Position numbers and translations under genes: made by a program. From the NCBI GenBank assembly GCA_019247975.1, contig JAFBAD010000168.1, positions 1 through 6,691 of the forward strand: a DNA stretch of 6,691 nt, read 5' to 3'. The DNA comes from Acidimicrobiia bacterium (GTDB lineage Bacteria > Actinomycetota > Acidimicrobiia > Acidimicrobiales > Iamiaceae). The notes beneath the pieces are model-generated. The model worked only from the letters and a program-made list of their open reading frames with translations. It had not been told where the DNA came from and ran no database searches. Below are positions 1 through 4,735 of the stretch, piece by piece. Numbering within the stretch: position 1 is the first letter of the stretch; every line of letters starts with the position of its first letter.

Positions 1-315
1 ACCCAGGTCATCATCGACGTGAACGGCTACTACATCCCGAACCACTTCGCCTTCATCGCTCCTGACGGAACGCTGAACTCCGGCGCCGGCGTCGTGAGCA
101 CCGCCCACCCGGGTACCGGTTCGTACACGGTCACGTTCGACAAGGACCTCACCGGCTGTGCGGCGCTTGCAACTCCGAGCGACAACGCGAACCAGGCCGA
201 CATCTGGGCGCGGGTCTCGACTGACGATCCGACCACGGTCGAGCTGGACGTCGAGAAGCCGGATCAGGCCAACGTGCAGCAGGACAACGAGGTGTTCCTG
301 CACGTCGTCTGCTAG
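1..315 (+). CDS. C-terminal part of a secreted/surface protein (5' end outside window)
   Basis: The reading frame is open from base 1 and ends at TAG 313-315, leaving 104 residues with no start codon. The in-frame GTG at 19 falls inside a conserved motif and is not the start. The first visible residues, TQVIIDVNGYYIP, match the IVDVxGYF-type strand that recurs near the end of beta-rich domains in secreted actinobacterial proteins. What follows has the pattern of a small extracellular domain: 'dGtlnsGaGVVST', then 'GTGSYTVTFDKDLTGCAALAT', then an end in 'FLHVVC'. The only two cysteines, at partial residues 53 and 104 (the last residue), probably form a disulfide. The rest is rich in D, T, N and V, with no membrane segment or sorting signal at the C-terminus. 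No enzymatic residues are visible, and the function of the complete protein is unknown. A role at the cell surface or outside the cell is inferred from domain style. Family recognition is from memory of similar sequences. Confidence 0.8.
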   Translation, partial: TQVIIDVNGYYIPNHFAFIAPDGTLNSGAGVVSTAHPGTGSYTVTFDKDLTGCAALATPSDNANQADIWARVSTDDPTTVELDVEKPDQANVQQDNEVFLHVVC

Positions 316-331
316 CGACTGCGATCCGTAG

Positions 332-372
332 TGAAGGACGGGCCTGGTCGGTACGACCGGGCCCGTCCTTCA
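332..372. terminator. Bidirectional hairpin terminator between convergent genes
   Basis: Bases 332-349 pair with 355-372 to form an 18-bp stem with one G-T pair (345:359) and a 5-base loop (350-354). The outer 13 bp are perfect. The hairpin begins 17 bases after the stop codon of the secreted-protein gene. On the minus strand its outermost bases, 370-372, are the TGA stop codon of the carboxylesterase. No T-rich tract follows on either strand, as is common for actinobacterial terminators. The symmetry and convergent position suggest it ends transcription from both sides. Confidence 0.85.
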
Positions 373-1806
373 GTTCTGCTCCGGGTTCCAGATCTCCCGC
401 ATGGCCCGCCACGGGTCGGCGGTGACCGCGGAGGTGCTGTCCCAGACCATCGTGTGGCGGTGGTGGGCGTCGTAGGGCGCCCAGCCCGGATCGCCGTGGG
501 TCACGAAGCGGACCCAGGCGCGGTGCACGTCGTCGGCCAGGTCCTGCGGCGCCTGCTTGCCGGCGACCTCGGCGACGCCGGGCGCGTCGAGGACGTCGAA
601 GGCGAAGGGCACGTCGAGGCAGTGGATCGCCCCGAGCTTCGGGGCCTCCCACTGGAAGGCGTAGGTCCACGTCGGCTGGCGGGCCCGTGACCACGCGTCG
701 GCGAGACGCAGGGCGCGGGCCTGGAACATGGAGGCGGTGAGCGCGGCGCCGAGCACCTTCCAGGGCTTCGCGCCGGCGTGCAGCTCGCGCCACGCCGCGA
801 TCCGGCTCGCGTCCAGGCCGAGCCGCGCCAGCCGGCGGTCGACCCGCTCGTCGTCGAGATCGGCCCCCTGCTCGGCCGCGATCTGATCGGCCTCCTGGCC
901 GGTCGCGCCGACCAGGATCGGCACGTCGGCGGCCCGGCCCCTGGCGATGACGCCGTAGGGGTCGGCCGGGACGAGCTCGTCGTCGATGCTCGGGAAGAAC
1001 CGCGCGTCGACCGGAGGCGTCGCCTGGCTCAACGCCTTCTCGGCCGGTTCCTGCGCGGCGACCAGCCGGGCCGGGTCGACCGAGAGGAGGCCATCGACGG
1101 TCGCTTCGACGCCCAGCTCCTCGGCGAGGGCCCGGGTCAGCTGCCCGGCCGCCTCCGCGGTGAGCTTCGGCGGGATCGCCCCGCTCATGCAGATGGCGCC
1201 GTGGAACAGCCCGGTCGCGGCGGGTGCGGTGAGGAGCGTCGCGCAAGCCACGCCACCGGCCGACTGCCCGGCGATGGTGACCTGGTCGGGGTCACCGCCG
1301 AACGCCGCGATGTTGTCCTGCACCCACTCGAGGGCGGCCAGCCAGTCGCGCACCGCCCGGTTGGTCGGCGCGCCAGGGATATCGAGGAAGCCCTCCGCGC
1401 CGAGCCGGTAGTTGATGCTCACGACGACCACGCCGTCGCGGGCGAAGCGGTGGCCGCGATACCACGGGCTCGGGTTGCCGCCGGCGGTGAACCCACCGCC
1501 GTGGATCCACACCATCACCGGCAGGCCGACGCTGCCGAGGTCCGGCGTGAACACGTTGAGGTTGAGGCAGTCGTCGCCGGGGATCACGGGCTCGGGGATG
1601 ATCGTGAACGCCCGGTCGGGCTGCGGCGCGGTCGGGCCGTAGGTCGTGGTCGCCCGGATGCCCTCCCACTTCGGCACCGGCACCGGCAGTGCGAAGCGCC
1701 GCGTACCGAACGGGGCGCGCGCGAACGGCAGACCGAGGAACGCGACGCAGCCGTCGTCGGTCGTGCCCCGGACCCGCCCTGTCGTCGTGGCCGCCACCGG
1801 ATCCAT
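370..1806 (-). CDS. Type B carboxylesterase (alpha/beta hydrolase)
   Basis: This 478-residue protein hydrolyses carboxylic esters; the natural substrate cannot be read from sequence. Family landmarks appear in order. The DDCLNLNVFTP motif is at 78-88, and the oxyanion-hole HGGGF is at 102-106. The nucleophile elbow GQSAGG holds Ser182. Acid residue Glu305 in 'VGATGQEAD' stands where the family usually has 'DEG'. His395 in 'LGAIHCLDVPFAF' completes the triad. Length fits the family, and there is no signal peptide, so it is probably cytoplasmic. The ATG at 1806 is chosen because homology starts right after it ('TTTGRVRG', then 'FLGLPFA') and an AAAGGGG ribosome-binding site lies 4 bases upstream. 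An open extension to 1935 is arginine-rich and overlaps the divergent SDR gene, so it is rejected. The gene diverges from the SDR across 53 bases and converges on the secreted-protein gene. Family assignment is firm; para-nitrobenzyl-esterase-like activity is only a family-level guess. Confidence 0.95.
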   Translation of the reverse strand: MDPVAATTTGRVRGTTDDGCVAFLGLPFARAPFGTRRFALPVPVPKWEGIRATTTYGPTAPQPDRAFTIIPEPVIPGDDCLNLNVFTPDLGSVGLPVMVWIHGGGFTAGGNPSPWYRGHRFARDGVVVVSINYRLGAEGFLDIPGAPTNRAVRDWLAALEWVQDNIAAFGGDPDQVTIAGQSAGGVACATLLTAPAATGLFHGAICMSGAIPPKLTAEAAGQLTRALAEELGVEATVDGLLSVDPARLVAAQEPAEKALSQATPPVDARFFPSIDDELVPADPYGVIARGRAADVPILVGATGQEADQIAAEQGADLDDERVDRRLARLGLDASRIAAWRELHAGAKPWKVLGAALTASMFQARALRLADAWSRARQPTWTYAFQWEAPKLGAIHCLDVPFAFDVLDAPGVAEVAGKQAPQDLADDVHRAWVRFVTHGDPGWAPYDAHHRHTMVWDSTSAVTADPWRAMREIWNPEQN

Positions 1807-1810
1807 GTCG

Positions 1811-1837
1811 CCCCTTTCCGCTCGGAGCCGGAGCCTA
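1811..1837 (-). promoter_or_regulatory. Carboxylesterase -10 box and ribosome-binding site
   Basis: On the minus strand TAGGCT (1837 to 1832) fits the actinobacterial TANNNT -10 pattern. It lies 25 bases before the ATG, leaving room for a short leader containing AAAGGGG (1817 to 1811), 4 bases before the start at 1806. No convincing -35 box is visible. This is the only gene here that combines a -10-like box with a leader and Shine-Dalgarno site. The ribosome-binding site is the stronger part of the call. Confidence 0.4.
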
Positions 1838-1846
1838 CGAACTCGG

Positions 1847-1852
1847 TAGCGT
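1847..1852 (+). promoter_or_regulatory. TAGCGT -10 box of a probable leaderless SDR transcript
   Basis: TAGCGT fits TANNNT and is followed by 7 bases and then the GTG at 1860, so transcription would start at or next to the start codon. No Shine-Dalgarno sequence lies at the normal distance from this GTG, which supports a leaderless message. The box sits in the 53-base spacer shared with the divergent esterase promoter. The same hexamer occurs before putA. No -35 element is evident. Confidence 0.5.
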
Positions 1853-1859
1853 GCGCGCC

Positions 1860-2621
1860 GTGGCCGACCGTCTGCCCGGAGCTCGCGTCCTCGTCGTCGG
1901 GGCCGGTACCCGACGGAGCGCCGACCCCGACGCACCGCCCGGCAACGGCCGCGCCGTGTCGGTCCTCGCCGCGCGCGAGGGAGCGACGGTCGTGTGCGCG
2001 GACCTCGATCGCGAGTCGGCCGAGGTGACCGCCGACCTCGTGCGGGGCGAAGGCGGCCGTGCCGAGGTGGCGGTGGCGGACGTGAGCGACGCCGACCAGT
2101 GCGCTCGCCTCGTCGAGTCGGCCGGCGAGCTGACCGGCGTGGTGCTGAACGTCGGGATCGGTCTCGGCGGCGGCCTGCAGGGCACCAGCGCCGAGCAGTG
2201 GGACGAGGTCTTCGCGGTGAACCTGCGCAGCCACTTCCTGCTCGCGAAAGCGGCGCTCCCCGTGCTGCCCGAGGGTGGCTCGATCGTGTTCGTGAGCTCG
2301 GTCGCCGGGCTCCGGCCGGGTTCGCGCATCCCGGCCTACGACGCCTCGAAGGCCGGCATCATCGGTCTCTGCCGCCACGTCGCCGCCGAAGGCGGCCGCC
2401 GCGGGGTGCGGGCGAACGTCGTCGCGCCCGGGCTCATCGACACGCCGCTGGGGCGGTTGGCCACCGAGGGACGGCCGTCGCGCGGGCGCACCCCCGTCCC
2501 GCTCGGCCGCCAGGGCACGGCGTGGGAAGTCGCGTCGGCGGTCGTGTTCCTGCTGTCGGACGACGCGAGCTACATCACCGGCCAGACCCTGGCCGTCGAC
2601 GGCGGCCTCTGTTTGATCTGA
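1860..2621 (+). CDS. Short-chain dehydrogenase/reductase with enlarged cofactor loop
   Basis: A 253-residue classical-type SDR, predicted to oxidise or reduce an alcohol/carbonyl substrate with a nicotinamide cofactor. The catalytic set is complete: Asn121 (in 'VNLRSHF'), Ser147 ('FVSSVAG'), Tyr160 and Lys164 ('YDASK'). Asp48 at the end of strand 2 ('VVCADLD') favours NAD(H) over NADP(H). The C-terminal 'YITGQTLAVDGG' is typical of the family. Two features are unusual. The glycine-rich turn is stretched, with about a dozen residues (17-28) between GAG and GNGRA, and the usual NNAG is replaced by NVGIG at 97-101. I recall both as markers of one SDR subfamily, so they are probably not errors. 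The GTG at 1860 is chosen because the first beta strand begins 8 residues later and a -10-like box precedes it. GTG 1851 is possible, while the frame upstream to 1689 runs antisense through the esterase gene. It is convergent with the VOC gene, with 12 bases between the stop codons. Substrate unknown. Confidence 0.92.
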   Translation: MADRLPGARVLVVGAGTRRSADPDAPPGNGRAVSVLAAREGATVVCADLDRESAEVTADLVRGEGGRAEVAVADVSDADQCARLVESAGELTGVVLNVGIGLGGGLQGTSAEQWDEVFAVNLRSHFLLAKAALPVLPEGGSIVFVSSVAGLRPGSRIPAYDASKAGIIGLCRHVAAEGGRRGVRANVVAPGLIDTPLGRLATEGRPSRGRTPVPLGRQGTAWEVASAVVFLLSDDASYITGQTLAVDGGLCLI

Positions 2622-2633
2622 TCCGCCGTCGGG

Positions 2634-3212
2634 CTACGCCGGATCGGGCGGAGGATCCTCGTCGCCGGCGAGCCGGGTGCTCGGCGTCGACGCGAGCTGA
2701 CCGGTCAGCTGCAGCTCGCGGACCGCGGGCACCGGATCGGGATCGTGGAACAGGTGGCTGTCGGTCAGGTCGGTGTCGCGACCGGTCGCGTCGACCACCC
2801 ACCACGACGCCTCGAGCGCGATGCCGTTCGGGTCGGTGAAGTAGATCGAGTGCATGATCTGGTGGTCGACGACGTCGGTCACCTCGCAGTCGAACTCCTT
2901 CAACCGGCGGCGCAGCGAGAGCAGCGCCTCCTCGTCGGGCAGGTTGAACGAGAGGTGGTCGAACTGCGTCGCCCGCTTGTCGGGGACGCCGGCCGGCTTG
3001 GCGAACCGCTCGAGCTCGACGCCCTGGTACTCGAAGAACGCGATCGTCTGCTCGGGACCGAACTCGAAGAAGTAGTGCTTGAAGTCCGGCGTGCCGATGG
3101 TGGCGACGAGCCGGGCGCCCAGGACGCCGTGGTAGAAGCGCGTCGTCGCGTCCATGTCGGTGGTGATGAGCGCGAGGTGGTTGATGCCCCGCCAGTGCGG
3201 TTGCTCGGCCAT
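2634..3212 (-). CDS. VOC family protein (glyoxalase/extradiol-dioxygenase fold)
   Basis: A 192-residue cytoplasmic protein with two paired beta-alpha-beta-beta-beta modules. The first is roughly residues 9-70 and opens with 'GINHLALITTDMDATTRFY'. The second is roughly 82-140 and opens with 'QFDHLSFNLPD'. Candidate metal ligands are His12, His86 and Glu134 (in 'DPNGIALEASWW'), the spacing expected of a 2-His-1-carboxylate VOC enzyme. It is therefore likely an active metalloenzyme rather than a binding protein. The reaction could be ring cleavage, isomerisation or glutathione/thiol-dependent detoxification; sequence alone does not decide. Residues 141-192 form an acidic, proline-rich tail beyond the fold, ending 'AGDEDPPPDPA'. 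The ATG at 3212 is favoured because the fold begins 9 residues later and a TAGCCT box lies 6 bases upstream. The gene diverges from the ECF sigma gene across 73 bases and ends 12 bases from the convergent SDR stop codon. Confidence 0.92.
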   Translation of the reverse strand: MAEQPHWRGINHLALITTDMDATTRFYHGVLGARLVATIGTPDFKHYFFEFGPEQTIAFFEYQGVELERFAKPAGVPDKRATQFDHLSFNLPDEEALLSLRRRLKEFDCEVTDVVDHQIMHSIYFTDPNGIALEASWWVVDATGRDTDLTDSHLFHDPDPVPAVRELQLTGQLASTPSTRLAGDEDPPPDPA

Positions 3213-3216
3213 CCCC

Positions 3217-3240
3217 GAAGGCTACGCCCGGGCGGCTTTC
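3217..3240. repeat. Inverted repeat in the VOC / ECF sigma divergent spacer
   Basis: A perfect 10-base palindrome, CGCCCGGGCG, occupies 3225-3234. Its flanks GAAGGC (3217-3222) and GCTTTC (3235-3240) can also pair, with one G-T pair and a 2-base bulge (3223-3224). The repeat covers the VOC -10 box and the region just upstream, where an operator could act. Short GC palindromes arise easily by chance in DNA this GC-rich, so function is uncertain. Confidence 0.3.
3219..3224 (-). promoter_or_regulatory. TAGCCT -10 box of a probable leaderless VOC transcript
   Basis: On the minus strand TAGCCT (3224 to 3219) is followed by TCGGGG and then the ATG at 3212, a 6-base spacing that places the transcription start at the start codon. 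TCGGGG directly abuts the ATG and is too close to act as a Shine-Dalgarno site. The box lies beside, and inside the arms of, an inverted repeat at 3217-3240. Confidence 0.45.
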
Positions 3241-3273
3241 GCCGGGCACCGTCGGGATCGGTCGGTTGGCGAC

Positions 3274-3279
3274 GATGAT
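3274..3279 (+). promoter_or_regulatory. Possible -10 element (GATGAT) before the ECF sigma gene
   Basis: GATGAT is followed by six bases (GGGTTC) and the GTG at 3286. This is the same geometry as the other leaderless-type starts in the window, although the first base departs from TANNNT. There is no Shine-Dalgarno sequence for this GTG. An autoregulatory ECF-type promoter elsewhere in the 73-base spacer cannot be excluded; I see no clear AAC-type -35 motif. Confidence 0.3.
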
Positions 3280-3285
3280 GGGTTC

Positions 3286-3804
3286 GTGCCATCCGAAGCG
3301 GTCGTCGAGGACCCGGGCGACGCCCTCCTCGCGATCTACGACCGCGCCGTTCCCGAGGTCTACGGCTACCTGCTGCCGAGGTGCCCGAACCGGACGACCG
3401 CCGAGGACCTGACCGCCGAGACGTTCCTCGCCGCGGTCAGCGCGGTGCAGCGCGACGCGGTGCCGCAGATGACCGTCGCCTGGCTGGTCGGGGTGGCCCG
3501 CCACAAGCTGGTCGACCACTGGCGCCGCCAAGGCCGGGAGGAGCGCAAGCTGCGGGCGGTCGAGTCCGGGGTGGTCGAGGCGGAGGACCCGTGGGACCGC
3601 CACCTCGACGCCCACCGCGCCCACGACGTGCTCGACCGGATCGCGCCGCAGTTCCGAGCCGCCCTCACCCTGCGCTACCTCGACGGCCTGTCGGTGCCCG
3701 AGGTGGCGGACCTGCTCGGGCGGACGGTGACCGCCACCGAAGCGCTCCTCGTGCGGGCCAAGGCCGCCTTCCGGCGCGAGTACGACGGAGGCGACGATGC
3801 CTGA
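3286..3804 (+). CDS. ECF-type RNA polymerase sigma factor
   Basis: A 172-residue sigma-70 family protein of the two-domain ECF type, which directs RNA polymerase to a small set of promoters. Region 2 spans about residues 12-82, with the core-binding motif 'AEDLTAETFLAA' at 39-50 and the -10 recognition helix 'WLVGVARHKLVDHWRR' at 66-81. A charged linker follows. Region 4 spans about 112-165, with the helix-turn-helix 'YLDGLSVPEVADLLGRTV' at 131-148 and then 'ATEALLVRAKAAFRRE'. No C-terminal SnoaL-type extension (as in ECF41) is present, and no membrane segment. The GTG at 3286 fits the start of homology and gives the usual ECF length. An open extension back to 3154 would overlap the divergent VOC coding sequence. 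The stop overlaps the next gene by 8 bases, which indicates an operon with translational coupling. The ECF subgroup cannot be assigned by eye. Confidence 0.93.
   Translation: MPSEAVVEDPGDALLAIYDRAVPEVYGYLLPRCPNRTTAEDLTAETFLAAVSAVQRDAVPQMTVAWLVGVARHKLVDHWRRQGREERKLRAVESGVVEAEDPWDRHLDAHRAHDVLDRIAPQFRAALTLRYLDGLSVPEVADLLGRTVTATEALLVRAKAAFRREYDGGDDA
3787..3791 (+). promoter_or_regulatory. Strong ribosome-binding site inside the sigma gene
   Basis: GGAGG lies 5 bases before the ATG at 3797, within the last codons of the sigma factor gene. It is the best Shine-Dalgarno site in the window and fixes the start of the two-VOC protein, whose first 8 bases overlap the end of the sigma reading frame. The arrangement suggests that ribosomes finishing the sigma factor reinitiate here, which would keep the two proteins in a set ratio. 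Confidence 0.75.
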
Positions 3805-4717
3805 GCCCGTGCACGACCCGTTCCGGTCGCTCGAGCGTCCGGTGGAGCCGATCGCGCCGAGCGCGGCCTTCACCGCCGAGCTCCGCGGCCGGGTCGAGCG
3901 GGCGCTGGGCCGTGCGACGACGTCGCCGCGCCTGGCCCACGTCCCGTCGGGCTTCACCGCGATCACGCCGTACCTCGCGGTGCGCGACGCCCGGGCCGCG
4001 ATCACCTTCTACCAGGACGTCTTCGGCGCGCGGCTCGAGGACGAGCCGATCATCATGGACGACGGCCGCGTCGGGCACTCCGCGCTGCGCATCGGCGACG
4101 CCGTGTTCTTCATGGCCGACGAGTTCCCGGAGATCGGTGTGGTCAGCCCGGAGTCCAACGACGGCTGGTCGACCTCGTTCGTCGTGTACGTGCCCGACGT
4201 CGATGCTGCCTTCGAGCGGGCGGTCGCCCGCGGCGCGGTGGTCGAGCGACCGGTGGCCGACGGCCAGCACGGGTCACGGGCGGGCTGGCTGCGCGACCCG
4301 TTCGGCCACCGGTGGAACATCGGGACGCCCGAGTCGACCGATGCGTCGGCCACCGTCGATCTGGGCGAGCGCGCGCCGGGGCCGGCGGCGGCGTCCGAGC
4401 CGGTGCAGCTCGGCTACTACACGCTCGGCAGCCCCGATCCGTCCGGCAGCCAGGCGTTCTTCGCCGGCCTGTTCCGCTGGCGGTTCGAGGGAGGTGGCCA
4501 CATCGCCGACTCGGATCCTCCCGGCGGCATCGAGCCCGACGGCCAGCCGTCGACCCTCTACTTCCGGATCGGCGAGATCGAGAGCTACGCGGCGCGAGTC
4601 CGTGAGCTCGGCGGCACGACCGCGCCGCTCGAGCGCAACCCGTCGGGCCTGAGCATCGCCTGCGAGGACCCCGCCGGCGTCCGCTTCATCCTGTGGGAGC
4701 CCGCCCCGGGGTACTGA
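3797..4717 (+). CDS. Two-domain VOC protein coupled to the ECF sigma factor
   Basis: A 306-residue soluble protein in three parts. Residues 1-50 are not VOC: 'DPFRSLERPVEPIAP' is followed by a likely amphipathic helix, 'AAFTAELRGRVERALG' (23-38). Residues 52-177 form a PhnB-like VOC domain, starting 'ITPYLAVRDARAAITFYQDVFGA' and ending 'WLRDPFGHRWNIGTP'. Residues 203-302 form a second VOC domain, from 'VQLGYYTLGSPDPSGSQAFF' to 'CEDPAGVRFILWEP'. An Ala/Pro-rich linker (180-200) joins them. Where metal-dependent VOC enzymes carry the first His, domain 1 has Pro58, and no complete ligand set is obvious in either domain, so binding rather than catalysis is plausible. The gene overlaps the sigma gene by 8 bases and has a strong GGAGG site. 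No anti-sigma gene is present, so this protein may regulate or sense for the sigma factor. That is inference. A plain antibiotic-sequestering or lyase role is the alternative. Confidence 0.9.
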   Translation: MPEPVHDPFRSLERPVEPIAPSAAFTAELRGRVERALGRATTSPRLAHVPSGFTAITPYLAVRDARAAITFYQDVFGARLEDEPIIMDDGRVGHSALRIGDAVFFMADEFPEIGVVSPESNDGWSTSFVVYVPDVDAAFERAVARGAVVERPVADGQHGSRAGWLRDPFGHRWNIGTPESTDASATVDLGERAPGPAAASEPVQLGYYTLGSPDPSGSQAFFAGLFRWRFEGGGHIADSDPPGGIEPDGQPSTLYFRIGEIESYAARVRELGGTTAPLERNPSGLSIACEDPAGVRFILWEPAPGY

Positions 4718-4721
4718 GTCG

Positions 4722-4727
4722 TAGCGT
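4722..4727 (+). promoter_or_regulatory. TAGCGT -10 box before putA
   Basis: TAGCGT lies 4 bases after the stop codon of the two-VOC gene and 8 bases before the ATG at 4736, in an 18-base gap. It is identical to the hexamer before the SDR gene. No normal Shine-Dalgarno site precedes the ATG, so a leaderless putA transcript is plausible. Read-through from the sigma operon is also possible, because no terminator is visible between the genes. Confidence 0.45.
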
Positions 4728-4735
4728 GAGCGTGG

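Noticed and set aside
149..1246. Open frame of 365 codons on the minus strand overlapping the esterase and the left-edge gene
   Set aside because: It is almost entirely Arg/Pro/Gly/Ala low-complexity translation, in a different frame from the esterase, and it crosses the terminator at 332-372.
1824..1835. Tandem GGAGCC repeat in the esterase/SDR spacer
   Set aside because: Two copies of a 6-base GC-rich unit are expected by chance here. It overlaps the esterase -10 box, but nothing else marks it as an operator.
1807..1935. N-terminal extension of the carboxylesterase to an upstream ATG at 1935
   Set aside because: The extra 43 residues are Arg-rich and overlap the SDR coding sequence. The ATG at 1806 has a ribosome-binding site and abuts the conserved N-terminus.
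778..2028. Open frame of 416 codons on the plus strand across the esterase and SDR start
   Set aside because: Arginine-rich, motif-free translation antisense to the carboxylesterase, whose catalytic triad is intact on the minus strand. It also overlaps the SDR in another frame.
2620..2645. Possible terminator hairpin between the convergent SDR and VOC genes
   Set aside because: Only 6 bp pair (GATCCG with CGGATC) around a 14-base loop, and the stem runs into the VOC coding end. It is far weaker than the stem at 332-372.
3154..3285. N-terminal extension of the ECF sigma factor to an upstream ATG at 3154
   Set aside because: The extra 44 residues run antisense into the divergent VOC gene and do not resemble sigma region 2. 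The GTG at 3286 gives a normal ECF length.
2575..4005. Open frame of 476 codons on the minus strand covering the VOC and sigma genes
   Set aside because: Its translation is low complexity and covers genes with clear family motifs in other frames: VOC on the same strand, ECF sigma on the plus strand.
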